From Alphaproteobacteria bacterium (GTDB lineage: Bacteria; Pseudomonadota; Alphaproteobacteria; Rhizobiales; GCA-2746425): DNA of 64,000 bases. Below the pieces are notes generated by a model that did not search any database, was not told the DNA's origin, and saw only the letters and a program-made list of their open reading frames with translations. A program made the translations under genes and the position numbers. The stretch is from contig JANSWZ010000005.1 of the NCBI GenBank assembly GCA_024743215.1, positions 124,001-188,000 of the forward strand, read 5' to 3'. This document shows, piece after piece, positions 17,245 through 25,927 of this stretch (its first letter is position 1; every line of letters begins with the position of its first letter).

Positions 17245-18072
17245 ATGCAAAACAATCCAATCCTCGTTATCGGCGCAACCGGCAAAACCGGTTCACGCGT
17301 CGCCACACGCCTTGATGCCATGAACCTGCCTGTCCGGCACGGTACGCGGCGCGCCACCATCCCCTTTGATTGGGACGCCCCGGAAACATGGGCACCTGTG
17401 CTTGAGGGTGTCGAAAAAGCCTATGTTACATACTTTCCCGATCTTGCATTTCCCGGTGCAGTGGAGAAGGTGGCGGCCTTTTGTGGCGCGGCTAAGACAA
17501 GCGGCCTGAAACACATCGTCCTGCTGTCGGGACGTGGTGAACACCATGCTCGTTTGGGCGAAGAGGTCGTGCGCAACTCAGGAATCGACTTCACCCTGGT
17601 GCGGTCGTCCTGGTTTGCCCAGAACTTCAGCGAAGGCTACCTGCGTGATCCGATTTTGGCTGGCGTCCTGCCCATGCCCGGCGGTCTGATCAAAGAACCG
17701 ATCATCGATATTGACGATATCGCCGATGTTGTAATCGCGGCCCTGACCGAAGACGGTCACAAGGGCGAACTCTATGAAGTCACCGGGCCACGGTTGATGA
17801 GCTTTGCGGATATGGCGGAAACCTTGTCCGAGGCCATTGGCCGCCCTGTCAAACACATCCCGATCAGCTTTGAAGACTTCCACGCCAACGTCGCGGCATC
17901 GGGTGGTGAATTCGTCGCTGACGTTTTCACAGCCATCGCTCGCGAAACCCTCGACGGACGCAATGCCGTCGTGTGCGACGGTGTGGAACGCGCGTTGGGC
18001 CGCCCGGCCCGCGACTTTGCGGAATATGCCAAATCCGGAGCATTGTCCGGCCAGTGGTCCACTGCTGCCTGA
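17245..18072 (+). CDS. NmrA/NAD(P)-binding family oxidoreductase
   Basis: 275 residues from the ATG at 17245, which follows AAGGAGCG; the frame opens upstream at 17089 without a plausible start. A Rossmann fold is evident from NPILVIGATGKTGSRVATRL at the N-terminus (GxTGxxG). HIVLLSGRGEHHA and FTLVRSSWFAQNFSEGYL match NmrA-like and quinone-reductase-like atypical SDR proteins that act on quinones or sense NADP. The usual YxxxK catalytic pair of classical SDRs is not evident. It heads an operon with two small membrane proteins. Confidence 0.82.
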   Translation: MQNNPILVIGATGKTGSRVATRLDAMNLPVRHGTRRATIPFDWDAPETWAPVLEGVEKAYVTYFPDLAFPGAVEKVAAFCGAAKTSGLKHIVLLSGRGEHHARLGEEVVRNSGIDFTLVRSSWFAQNFSEGYLRDPILAGVLPMPGGLIKEPIIDIDDIADVVIAALTEDGHKGELYEVTGPRLMSFADMAETLSEAIGRPVKHIPISFEDFHANVAASGGEFVADVFTAIARETLDGRNAVVCDGVERALGRPARDFAEYAKSGALSGQWSTAA

Positions 18073-18109
18073 TCCCCTCTCAGTCACCTTGCACATAAAG
18101 GAGGTTTTC

Positions 18110-18535
18110 ATGACCTTAAGTATCTTTCAAAAATCAACTCTGGGCATTGCCGGTGTAACCGCACTCGGGATTGGTCTGGCAATCCTTGCCGCGCCGCATG
18201 CGTTCTATGCCAGCTACGGCATTACACTTGGCGCAGACGTCAATTTGCTCAGTGAACTTCGGGCACCTGCCGCAGGGCTCGCCGCACTGGGCGCCCTCAT
18301 GCTGATGGGCATTTGGCGTGAGGCCTGGCGCGAAACATCGATTGTTGCGGCTTTCACCGTTTTCTTTGCCTTCCCGGCAGGTCGGATTGTCGGGATCATT
18401 GTCGATGGCATCCCCGCTGGCAGCGTCATTGGCGCGTTGGTGCTTGAACTCGCGATAGCAGCACTTTGCCTGGCGGCATTTGGTCATCGTATTTGGGCCG
18501 GCAAGCAAAGTGGCCCTTTACCCAAACACACGTAG
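18110..18535 (+). CDS. DUF4345-like small membrane protein
   Basis: 141 residues with four predicted membrane helices (about residues 10-30, 48-68, 75-97 and 105-127). The pattern, including the APHAFYASYGI and LSELRAPAAGLAALG stretches, resembles DUF4345 proteins of unknown function. The start ATG follows AAAGGAGG. It lies 37 bases after the NmrA-like gene and 67 before the DUF1772 gene, so the three are probably co-transcribed. Confidence 0.72.
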   Translation: MTLSIFQKSTLGIAGVTALGIGLAILAAPHAFYASYGITLGADVNLLSELRAPAAGLAALGALMLMGIWREAWRETSIVAAFTVFFAFPAGRIVGIIVDGIPAGSVIGALVLELAIAALCLAAFGHRIWAGKQSGPLPKHT

Positions 18536-18602
18536 GTCACTCTCAAACGCGGCGGGCGCATTGATCGTCCTGCCGCTCCAACCTCTTAAGGGAGAAAATC
18601 CA

Positions 18603-19112
18603 ATGTCCCCTATCATCTTCATTTTCCTACAACTCGCCATCATCGCATATGCGCTGGTCAGCGGCGTCTTCCTTGCGTTTTCCGATTTTATCATGCGGTC
18701 ACTGGCCAATACCGGCGGCGTTGGCGGCGTGGATGCGATGCAGATCATCAACCGCGAGGTGTTTCGCTGGGTCTTTATGGCGCTCTTCATCGGGCTGGCG
18801 CCTTTATCCCTTCTGATCTCGGTCTATGGCGGTGTGTTTATCGGCAATGGTCCGGGCAACGCCATCATGCTTGCAGGCCTGATCTATTTCATCGGCTGTT
18901 TTGGGGTCACGGTCTGTTTCAACGTTCCAATGAATGAAGCTCTGGCTGGCATGGACGTGACTGCTGACGCAACCCGTGCCTACTGGACCGGCACCTATCT
19001 GCCGCGTTGGACCTTCTGGAACACAGTGCGCACCATTGCCAGTGGCGTCTCTGCTGCGCTTTTGCTGTTCGGGCTGTTGTGGGCGACACAAACGCAAGCG
19101 CAGACGGTTTGA
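18603..19112 (+). CDS. DUF1772/anthrone-oxygenase-like membrane protein
   Basis: 169 residues with four hydrophobic segments. The hallmarks of the family are visible: FNVPMNEAL (about 103-111) followed by YWTGTYLPRWTFWNTVRTIAS (positions about 125-145, key W, R, W, N, R). The family takes its name from fungal anthrone oxygenases, but most bacterial members have no tested activity. Together with the NmrA-like oxidoreductase it might modify a small aromatic or quinone compound; that is speculative. A second member of this family is at 56319-56825. Confidence 0.82.
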   Translation: MSPIIFIFLQLAIIAYALVSGVFLAFSDFIMRSLANTGGVGGVDAMQIINREVFRWVFMALFIGLAPLSLLISVYGGVFIGNGPGNAIMLAGLIYFIGCFGVTVCFNVPMNEALAGMDVTADATRAYWTGTYLPRWTFWNTVRTIASGVSAALLLFGLLWATQTQAQTV

Positions 19113-19202
19113 GGCGGCGTGTCTTTCACTTCTTTTTTGGACATCAATGGCTGATTGAGTATCATCCTCCCACCCAATCAGCATCAGATAAGGTGCAAGA
19201 AA

Positions 19203-19697
19203 ATGTCCCGGAAAACACCCACACTCCACATGCTTTGCGGCAAGATCGCAGCAGGAAAATCGACTCTGGCCGCGAAGCTTGGACGTGCCGAAGGCACAGT
19301 TACACTTTCCGAAGATATGTGGTTGAGCCAACTATTTGCCGACCAGATATCATCGCCCGCAGACTATGTGCGTTGTAGTGCAAAGCTACGCGATGCCATG
19401 GGTCCGCACGTCGTCGCCTTGTTGAATGCTGGCGTCTCTGTCGTCTTAGACTTTCCCGCCAACACGTTCGAAAACCGCAGCTGGATGCGCAGTCTGCTTG
19501 ATCAGACCCAAGCAGATCATGCGCTACATGTCCTCAACCCACCCGATGCGGTTTGCCTTGAGCGGCTGCACAAACGCAATGCTGCTCAAGATCATCCCTT
19601 TGCCGCGACAGAGAAACAATTCGAAATGTTTTCCAAACACTTCGTCCTTCCGTCGGCGAAAGAGGCTTTCAAAATCGTAGAACATAGCGCGGTCTGA
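19203..19697 (+). CDS. AAA family ATPase / P-loop kinase-like protein
   Basis: 164 residues from the ATG at 19203. The Walker A motif GKIAAGKST is at about residues 13-21; a DxxANT-type stretch LDFPANTFENRSWM (about 82-95) and a kinase-like lid region ERLHKRNAAQ follow. It resembles the short AAA_33-type kinases (zeta-toxin- or chloramphenicol-phosphotransferase-like) whose substrates are usually unknown. No antitoxin-like partner is adjacent. It is 90 bases beyond the DUF1772 gene and may or may not belong to that operon. Confidence 0.75.
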   Translation: MSRKTPTLHMLCGKIAAGKSTLAAKLGRAEGTVTLSEDMWLSQLFADQISSPADYVRCSAKLRDAMGPHVVALLNAGVSVVLDFPANTFENRSWMRSLLDQTQADHALHVLNPPDAVCLERLHKRNAAQDHPFAATEKQFEMFSKHFVLPSAKEAFKIVEHSAV

Positions 19698-19791
19698 CAA
19701 GGCGTTCTGTCCTGGAATACCAACCCGAAATTCATGAAAACAGTACCCAATTGCCTGCCTCTCCAAGGTCTATCCTGCTTGCAGTTTTAGG

Positions 19792-19986
19792 TTAGTTTGC
19801 AATCAGCGCTTTGAATGACCGCCATGGCACCATCTGCTGCACCCCACGGAAAAGCTTGCCGCATCTGCGAACAGATGCTGCATCAGTAACAGCCGCGACT
19901 GCATAAGGCCGAACGGGCTTACCGTGCGCCTGAAAATTCGATCGCTTCGCTCTGATCCCGTCAACCGGGTTCGGGAACTCAATCAT
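19792..19986 (-). CDS. Short ORF next to the tRNA-Ser 3' end (doubtful)
   Basis: A 64-residue frame starting 11 bases beyond the 3' end of the tRNA-Ser gene and on the same strand. It is basic and Pro/Arg-rich and I do not recognise a family. It may be a remnant of an element integrated at the tRNA gene, or not coding at all. The rest of the gap 19698-19996 shows nothing further. Confidence 0.2.
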   Translation of the reverse strand: MIEFPNPVDGIRAKRSNFQAHGKPVRPYAVAAVTDAASVRRCGKLFRGVQQMVPWRSFKALIAN

Positions 19987-19996
19987 TAAAGGAAAA

Positions 19997-20086
19997 TGGC
20001 GGAGAGACAGGGATTCGAACCCTGGAGACAGTTACCCGCCTACACGCTTTCCAAGCGTGCGCCTTCGACCACTCGGCCACCTCTCC
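19997..20086 (-). tRNA. tRNA-Ser (anticodon GGA)
   Basis: On the minus strand a 90-base cloverleaf can be drawn: acceptor GGAGAGG with TCTCTCC, discriminator G and encoded CCA, D-arm GCCGAGTGGTCGAAGGC, anticodon stem CACGC/GCGTG with loop TTGGAAA (anticodon GGA at 20050-20052 on the plus strand), a long class II variable arm, and T-arm CAGGGTTCGAATCCCTG. The long variable arm and GGA anticodon identify serine. The gene separates the accessory-looking region on its 3' side from core genes on the other. Confidence 0.96.
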
Positions 20087-20238
20087 TAGAGGAAGAAATG
20101 TGCAAGAGGCCCAAAGGACATAACCATTTCATCAGCGCGAGAGCTTTATACTGATCACATGGCACTGCGCAAGGTGCTGAGGGCATCTTTTAGGGGTGGA
20201 ATTAAGTTTTTTCTCTCAGAACTGTGAAGAGGCTTGAT

Positions 20239-20266
20239 TTGCTGGTAAAAGGGCGGCCCGTTATAT
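20239..20266 (+). promoter_or_regulatory. Candidate sigma-70 promoter for the msrA operon
   Basis: TTGCTG (20239-20244) and TTATAT (20261-20266) with a 16-base spacer, 27 bases before the small membrane protein gene. Only the spacing and partial consensus support it. Confidence 0.35.
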
Positions 20267-20293
20267 GCCAGCAAACGAAACAGGACCTCCCAC

Positions 20294-20605
20294 ATGATAC
20301 GCTTTATTTTTCGCATTCTCGGCTTCTGGCTGTTTGCCGGTGCCTTTGTCGCGCTGGTGCTGGATGGCGCGCGGTCCATTACCAGCGGTGATCTGATCAT
20401 CACCCCCATGGGCAGCACCTGGTTTGCGCTGCATTCCGATTCTCTCAATCTGGCGCAGGCTGTTATTCAGCGCAATGTGCACCCATATGTATGGGACCCG
20501 GTGATGATCTCCATTCTGGCTGCTCCCACATGGCTGGTGATTGGTGTCATTTCCCTGCTGTTCATTGCCATAGGCAAAAAACGGCGCGGTGTTGTCGAAG
20601 GCTAG
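20294..20605 (+). CDS. Small conserved membrane protein
   Basis: 103 residues with two hydrophobic segments, at about residues 5-25 and 72-93, and a polar middle of about 45 residues ([19 protein letters not shown]). The C-terminus is basic (KKRRG), suggesting a cytoplasmic tail. I recognise it only as a type of hypothetical protein found near msrA in Hyphomicrobiales; no function is assigned. It lies 50 bases upstream of msrA on the same strand. Confidence 0.7.
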   Translation: MIRFIFRILGFWLFAGAFVALVLDGARSITSGDLIITPMGSTWFALHSDSLNLAQAVIQRNVHPYVWDPVMISILAAPTWLVIGVISLLFIAIGKKRRGVVEG

Positions 20606-20655
20606 GAGCCAAAATCTGGCGTTCAGCCCCTCGATGCGAACGGAAAGGAACACAT

Positions 20656-21318
20656 ATGTTTTTACTCGATAAGCTGCGGAACAAGCTGAGCATTCCTGCA
20701 CAGGCGAAGGCCCTGCCCGGTCGCGCAGATGCCTTGCCAACGGCGAGCCATCATTTTGTAAATGGCAACCCGCTGAAAGGCCCATTCCCGGATCATCTGG
20801 AAACGGCGTATTTCGCGCTGGGTTGTTTCTGGGGCGCTGAGCGGATTTTCTGGAAGCTGGATGGCGTCTACACAACGGCCGTGGGCTACATGGCCGGCCA
20901 TACGCCAAACCCGACCTATGAGGAAGTGTGCAGCGGCGGCACCGGCCATACCGAGGCGGTGCTGGTGGTGTTCGATCCTGCAATCATTTCAATGCAAGCC
21001 CTTTTGAAGATTTTCTGGGAAAGCCATGACCCCACGCAGGGCATGCGGCAGGGCAATGATACGGGTACGCAATATCGCTCCGGTGTCTATACCACATCAC
21101 CAGACCAGCTGAGGGCGGCACAGGAAAGCCGGATCCTTTATGAGCAGGCACTGGTCAGCGCCGGGCGTGATAAAATCACCAGTGATGTGATGGAAGCACC
21201 AGAGTTCTTCTATGCCGAAGACTATCACCAGCAATATCTGGCGAAGAATCCCGGTGGCTATTGCGGCATTGGCGGCACAGGCGTCTCATGCCCAATCCCA
21301 AATGCAATCGTCTCATGA
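20656..21318 (+). CDS. msrA: Peptide-methionine (S)-S-oxide reductase MsrA
   Basis: 220 residues. The active-site motif GCFWGAER has its catalytic Cys at residue 57, and the C-terminal [13 protein letters not shown] supplies resolving cysteines. The region [15 protein letters not shown] and the YRSGVYTTS stretch are diagnostic. It repairs oxidized methionine in proteins using thioredoxin. The frame opens at 20491; the ATG at 20656 is chosen because AAAGGAA precedes it and the length fits the family. It overlaps the next gene by four bases (ATGA). Confidence 0.95.
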   Translation: MFLLDKLRNKLSIPAQAKALPGRADALPTASHHFVNGNPLKGPFPDHLETAYFALGCFWGAERIFWKLDGVYTTAVGYMAGHTPNPTYEEVCSGGTGHTEAVLVVFDPAIISMQALLKIFWESHDPTQGMRQGNDTGTQYRSGVYTTSPDQLRAAQESRILYEQALVSAGRDKITSDVMEAPEFFYAEDYHQQYLAKNPGGYCGIGGTGVSCPIPNAIVS

Positions 21319-21695
21319 CGCTTGATGACTATAATGCATTTTGCAAAAGCCTCACTGGCACCACTCATGTGGTCCAGTGGGGCGGCTCTCATGTCTGGAA
21401 AGTGGGGGGCAAGATTTTCGCCATTTCAGAGCTAGGTACCGGGCCGGACAAAGCAGAACGCGGCCAGGATGGCTCAGTCGCCATTGCCTTCAAATGCGCT
21501 GATATGTCGTACCGGATGCTGACCGAATTGCCCGGCATTATTCCCGCACCCTATCTGGCCCGTGCCAAATGGGTGCGCGTCGAGCCGGATGCGGATTTTG
21601 GCGATGATGACCGCAAAACCTATATCGCCGAGGCGCACCGTATCATCAGCGCCAAGCTGACGAAAAAACTGCAGGCCGAATTAGGCCTGATCTAG
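21315..21695 (+). CDS. MmcQ/YjbR family protein
   Basis: 126 residues. The pattern [41 protein letters not shown] and [13 protein letters not shown] is typical of the MmcQ/YjbR double-wing family, often annotated DNA-binding though that activity is poorly tested. Translationally coupled to msrA by an ATGA overlap. Its 3' end overlaps the convergent pyrC-like gene by 15 bases. Confidence 0.85.
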   Translation: MTLDDYNAFCKSLTGTTHVVQWGGSHVWKVGGKIFAISELGTGPDKAERGQDGSVAIAFKCADMSYRMLTELPGIIPAPYLARAKWVRVEPDADFGDDDRKTYIAEAHRIISAKLTKKLQAELGLI

Positions 21696-23009
21696 GCTGA
21701 ACACGGATTGACCGCTGACAAATGTCTGCACAATCCGTCCGCTGAAGCGGGCGTCTTCAAAGGCCGTATTTTTGGAACGGGAGCGGAACTGGTCTTCGCT
21801 GGCGATCCAGGGCTCGTTCAGATCTGCAATTGCAATATCAGCATCTGTGCCGACTTCCAGTGACCCGGCTGGCAGACCCAGCAGACGCGCTGGCGTATCG
21901 CTGACGGCGCGGACCAGATCAAGCAGGCTGAGGCGTTCATCATGGACCAGCCGCATTGCCGCTGAAAACAGGGTTTCCAAACCAATGGCACCGCTTTCCG
22001 CTTCGGCAAAGGGATGGCGTTTGGCTTCCACATTCTGCGGATCATGGTTTGACACAACCACATCAATGGTGCCGTCTGCCACACCGTCAATCAAAGCCTG
22101 CCGATCGTCTTCCAGCCGCAGAGGCGGGGACAATTTGAAGAAGGTCCGATAGCCGCCAATATCAATCTCATTCAACGACAGATGGTTGATGGAGACACCC
22201 GCTGTCACCGGTATACCGGCTGCCTTGGCCGTGCGAATCGCGGCAACACCGGCAGCTGTGGAAAGCTGCGCAATGTGGCATCGGCTCTGCGTCAGCGCCG
22301 CCATGCGGATATCCCGATCAATCATGATCAGTTCCGCCTCATGGGGAATACCGGGCAGGCCAAGTCGCGAGGCATTTTCGCCCTCATTCATGACACCATC
22401 TGCCGCAAGATTTGGATCTTCGGCATGGTGAATGATGAGGCTGTCGAAATCCCGTGCATAGGTCAGCGCCCGGCGCAGAATCACGGCATTTTCCAAGGCC
22501 CTGTGACCGCTGGAAAAGGCTACGGCGCCAGCTTCCTTCAGAAGGCCGAATTCAGTCATCTCCTTACCGGCCTGACCTTTGGTCAAAGCAGCCGAAGGAT
22601 GGACTTTGACGATGGCCGTATCGCGCGCACGGCGCAGCATGAAATCGACCAAAGCCGGGTCATCAATCACCGGATCGGTATCGGGTGTCGTGACAATGGT
22701 TGTAATGCCGCCAGCAGCGGCTGCAGCGCTGGCCGTGGCCAGAGTTTCCTTGTGCTCTTCGCCCGGCTCGCCAACATTGACTTGCATGTCGACAAAGCCG
22801 GGAAGAACCACTTTGCCAGAAACATCCAGTGCCGGGATGTCTTCATTGGAAACGGCAAGTTTGCCAGCAGGGCCCATAGCGGCAATGCGGCCGTCAATAA
22901 TCAGCAGATCGCTGATCTCATCCAGCTTCTGCCGCGCACAGATAATGCGGCCATTGCGAATATGCACCGAGTTGGACGACCTGTTGTTTGAGGGATGTGC
23001 CATTCTCAT
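21681..23009 (-). CDS. Inactive-type dihydroorotase homologue (PyrC-like)
   Basis: 442 residues with the amidohydrolase fold of class I dihydroorotases. The metal-binding His-x-His after the first strand is replaced: [10 protein letters not shown] has Gln76 and Asn78. The late metal-ligand loop also departs from the active form ([10 protein letters not shown] near residue 320). Such homologues, known in Pseudomonas and rhizobia next to pyrB, are catalytically silent and act as structural partners of aspartate transcarbamoylase, while a separate active dihydroorotase is encoded elsewhere. The start overlaps the pyrB stop by four bases, supporting co-translation and a complex. Confidence 0.88.
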   Translation of the reverse strand: MRMAHPSNNRSSNSVHIRNGRIICARQKLDEISDLLIIDGRIAAMGPAGKLAVSNEDIPALDVSGKVVLPGFVDMQVNVGEPGEEHKETLATASAAAAAGGITTIVTTPDTDPVIDDPALVDFMLRRARDTAIVKVHPSAALTKGQAGKEMTEFGLLKEAGAVAFSSGHRALENAVILRRALTYARDFDSLIIHHAEDPNLAADGVMNEGENASRLGLPGIPHEAELIMIDRDIRMAALTQSRCHIAQLSTAAGVAAIRTAKAAGIPVTAGVSINHLSLNEIDIGGYRTFFKLSPPLRLEDDRQALIDGVADGTIDVVVSNHDPQNVEAKRHPFAEAESGAIGLETLFSAAMRLVHDERLSLLDLVRAVSDTPARLLGLPAGSLEVGTDADIAIADLNEPWIASEDQFRSRSKNTAFEDARFSGRIVQTFVSGQSVFSLDQA

Positions 23010-23968
23010 CCTCTCCCGCCACGATTGGGCAGATGCTGTGACAGGGCTTCCAGAACTGCCATGCGCACGGCGACACCCATTTCAACCTGCTCACGGATAA
23101 CGCTGTTAGGGCCATCCGCAATGGCGGGGTCAATTTCCACACCGCGATTCATCGGGCCGGGATGCATCACCAGCGCATCGGGCCTGGCGCAGGCCAATTT
23201 TTCCGCATCCAGCCCATGATAGCGGAAATATTCGCGCACAGACGGCACAAAGGCACCGGCCATGCGTTCCCGCTGCAAACGCAGCATCATGACCACATCT
23301 GCGCCCTGCAGGCCTTCTTTCATATCGCGGAAAACTTCGACGCCCATGCGTTCAATACCCGCCGGAAGCAGGGTCGAAGGGGCCACGACGCGAACACGGG
23401 CATCCATGGCGTTCAACAGCAGAATATTGGACCGGGCAACGCGGCTGTGCAGCACATCTCCGCAAATGGCCACGGTCAAGCGGGCCAGCGAGCCTTTATG
23501 GCGGCGAATTGTCAGCGCGTCCAGGAGGGCCTGTGTCGGGTGTTCATGGGCGCCATCCCCGGCATTGATGACCGAGCAATCAACCTGCTGCGCCAGCAAG
23601 GCCGCAGCGCCAGCGGAATGGTGGCGCATGACCAGAATATCCGGATTCATGGCATTCAGCGTCATCGCCGTATCGACCAGGGTTTCACCCTTTTTGACCG
23701 ATGAGGATGACACAGACATGTTCATGACATCCGCGCCAAGGCGCTTGCCTGCCAGCTCAAACGAAGACTGGGTGCGGGTGGAGGCTTCGAAGAAAAGATT
23801 AATCTGTGTGCGCCCGCGCAACACGGATTTTTTCTTTTCGACCTGTCGGCTAACGTCGATTTCCTCCTCGGCAAAATCGAGAAGGGCGGCGATGTCCTGC
23901 GGTGACAAGCCTTCAATGCCAAGAAGGTGGCGATGGGGGAAAAAAGGTGGGGTTTTTAATGTGCTCAT
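23006..23968 (-). CDS. pyrB: Aspartate carbamoyltransferase catalytic subunit
   Basis: 320 residues from the ATG at 23968 ([21 protein letters not shown]); the frame opens at 24022. The carbamoyl-phosphate-binding motif [13 protein letters not shown], the [11 protein letters not shown] stretch and MHPGPMNRG are all intact. It makes carbamoyl aspartate, the second step of pyrimidine synthesis, in the cytoplasm. It is upstream of and overlaps the dihydroorotase-like gene, as in rhizobia and pseudomonads where the two proteins form a complex. Confidence 0.95.
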   Translation of the reverse strand: MSTLKTPPFFPHRHLLGIEGLSPQDIAALLDFAEEEIDVSRQVEKKKSVLRGRTQINLFFEASTRTQSSFELAGKRLGADVMNMSVSSSSVKKGETLVDTAMTLNAMNPDILVMRHHSAGAAALLAQQVDCSVINAGDGAHEHPTQALLDALTIRRHKGSLARLTVAICGDVLHSRVARSNILLLNAMDARVRVVAPSTLLPAGIERMGVEVFRDMKEGLQGADVVMMLRLQRERMAGAFVPSVREYFRYHGLDAEKLACARPDALVMHPGPMNRGVEIDPAIADGPNSVIREQVEMGVAVRMAVLEALSQHLPNRGGRG

Positions 23969-24049
23969 TAAAAGCAGACGTTTAAGGACAAATTTTTGAT
24001 CGCGCAAGCGCCAGAAGTGCATTCCGCTGCAATATGAACAAGAAACCGC

Positions 24050-24976
24050 TCAGGATGCCCATGTGATGAGCAGCGGAATGGTGAAAAAACTGACCGCCGT
24101 CTGAATAGTGACCACAGCTGCATAAAGCGGTGCATCGCCCCCCAATTCCTTGGCCAGAAGATATCCGCTCATGGCGGTGGGGACACTGGCGCAGATAATG
24201 GCTATGACCAATGCATCACCGGTGAGGCCAAACACCATCGCAAGACCAGCCACAAGGGCTGGAAATACAATCAGCTTCAAGACAACGCCCAACCAGACAT
24301 CGCGCGATGGTTTGAGGGCCGCGCGCAATTTGAGCCCCGTTCCAACCAGAACTAGGCCAACGCCAAGAGCAGCGCTGCCCAGAATCTCCAGCGTGGTCAG
24401 CACGGGCTGATAGACTGGTATTGAGAGCAGATTGATCAGCAAACCAACAGCACAGCCAAGAATCATCGGATTGGTGACGACCGACCTCAGCAAGCGTAAA
24501 ATTGTCGGCCTTTGGTCCGACAGAAGTACTGTGACAGTGGTTACATTCTGAACATTGACGATGGGCACCATGGCCGCCAAAGCCACCGCAACAAGGCCTA
24601 TGCCATTGTCACCATAGAGTTTTTCCACAATGGCCAGAGCGATGAAACCGTTCCAGCGGGTCGAAACCTGATAAATGGTCGAATAGGCAGGCAGGCTCAT
24701 GCCAAGCCCCCGTACCAATAACGGCTTCAGGGCGAGCATAAAAATACCGTAGCCGATGACGGCAGCAATCAGCAGGGTCGCCAGCGTTCCGGTCTGACCG
24801 GTTTTCAGATCGGCGTTGATGAGTGTTTTGGCCAACAGGGCTGGAAAGAGAACCCAGAAGGCCAGCCGTTCCGCCCCTAACCAAAAGGCCGGATCGGTCA
24901 CCAGCTTGCGGCGCAAAATGACGCCCAGAACGATAATGGCGAAAACCGGTAACAGGGACTCAAAACTTTGCAGCAA
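24050..24976 (-). CDS. AEC family (auxin efflux carrier-like) transporter
   Basis: 308 residues and about ten membrane helices in two halves separated around residue 150-165. The N-terminal helix pair (VFAIIVLGVILRR) and the C-terminal ICASVPTAMSGYLLAKELGGDA stretch are typical of the AEC/malate permease family. The substrate is unknown. It starts 5 bases after the ruvX stop on the same strand, so the two are probably co-transcribed. Confidence 0.85.
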   Translation of the reverse strand: MLQSFESLLPVFAIIVLGVILRRKLVTDPAFWLGAERLAFWVLFPALLAKTLINADLKTGQTGTLATLLIAAVIGYGIFMLALKPLLVRGLGMSLPAYSTIYQVSTRWNGFIALAIVEKLYGDNGIGLVAVALAAMVPIVNVQNVTTVTVLLSDQRPTILRLLRSVVTNPMILGCAVGLLINLLSIPVYQPVLTTLEILGSAALGVGLVLVGTGLKLRAALKPSRDVWLGVVLKLIVFPALVAGLAMVFGLTGDALVIAIICASVPTAMSGYLLAKELGGDAPLYAAVVTIQTAVSFFTIPLLITWAS

Positions 24977-24981
24977 GTGCC

Positions 24982-25443
24982 CTATCCCACGCGCAAACGG
25001 TCAAGAACACCCTGCAGGATCAGACCTGCTGCCGCTGCATCGATGCGCGCCGCACGTTTCTTGCGAGACAAATCGGCTTCGATCATGGCGCGTTCGGCAG
25101 CAACCGTGGTCAACCGCTCATCCCAGAACAGCATGGGCAGTTCTATTTTTTGCGACAGATTGCGTTCGAAAGCCCGGGTCGCCTGCGCCCGCGGGCCTTC
25201 GCTGTTATCCATATTCAGCGGCAGGCCAATGACCAGACCGCCAATATCATGCTCGGTACAGATTTCCTGCAAGCGCTCGGCATCCTTGGTGAATTTGACT
25301 CGCCGAATCGTCTCCATGGGCGTGCCAATGCGATGCCCGGCATCGCTCAGGGCAATCCCGATGGTTTTGGTGCCAAGGTCGAGGCCGATAAGGCGGCGAC
25401 CAGCAGTCGCTGTGGCAAATTCGGACAGGTCTGACAGAAGCAT
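24982..25443 (-). CDS. ruvX: Putative pre-16S rRNA nuclease / Holliday junction resolvase YqgF (RuvX)
   Basis: 153 residues from the ATG at 25443; the upstream extension to 25584 has poor protein character. The RNase-H-like fold shows its first catalytic Asp in LIGLDLGTKTIGIALSD, the GGLVIGLPLNMD strand and the last motif FWDERLTTVAAE. In E. coli YqgF matures the 5' end of 16S rRNA; the resolvase name is older. Divergent from gatC. Confidence 0.92.
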   Translation of the reverse strand: MLLSDLSEFATATAGRRLIGLDLGTKTIGIALSDAGHRIGTPMETIRRVKFTKDAERLQEICTEHDIGGLVIGLPLNMDNSEGPRAQATRAFERNLSQKIELPMLFWDERLTTVAAERAMIEADLSRKKRAARIDAAAAGLILQGVLDRLRVG

Positions 25444-25634
25444 TACAAATCTCTTTTTCAAGGGGGTAGCACCCGTTTCGTACTGTGCGCTAGGGTCTGA
25501 CTGCAATTTTCTGGAGCGAAGCGGACCAGAAACGCTGTAAACCATTGCATCGCCTGTAAATCTTCTGCTATTGCCGGGTCGCACTTCACATCAATCTGGC
25601 CTGAAAAACCGGCCCGAACGATTAAGGGAATTCC

Positions 25635-25922
25635 ATGTCCGTTGATACAGACACCGTCAAGCGCGTTGCAGGGCTGGCCCGCATTGCCGTCAGCGAAGAA
25701 CAGGCCGAGACCATGACCGGCGAACTGAACACCATTCTGGGCTTTGTCGAGCAATTGAATGAGGTCGATATTGACGGGGTCGAAACCATGACTTCCGTCT
25801 TGCCGATGGCTGCCAAGCAGCGCAAGGACGTTATCAATGACGGCGGAAAACCCGAAGACATCGTCGCCAATTCACCGCTGACCGAAGATCACTTCTTTGC
25901 CGTGCCGAAAGTGGTGGAGTAA
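25635..25922 (+). CDS. gatC: Asp-tRNA(Asn)/Glu-tRNA(Gln) amidotransferase subunit C
   Basis: 95 residues, the usual length for GatC. The pattern [37 protein letters not shown] and the C-terminal FFAVPKVVE is diagnostic. It stabilises GatA in the GatCAB complex that amidates misacylated tRNAs. It lies 5 bases upstream of gatA. Confidence 0.95.
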   Translation: MSVDTDTVKRVAGLARIAVSEEQAETMTGELNTILGFVEQLNEVDIDGVETMTSVLPMAAKQRKDVINDGGKPEDIVANSPLTEDHFFAVPKVVE

Positions 25923-25927
25923 ACCCA

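Noticed and set aside
22182-22991. 269-codon plus-strand frame opposite the pyrC-like gene
   Set aside because: Composition is that of a reverse-strand shadow of a conserved gene; no family motif.
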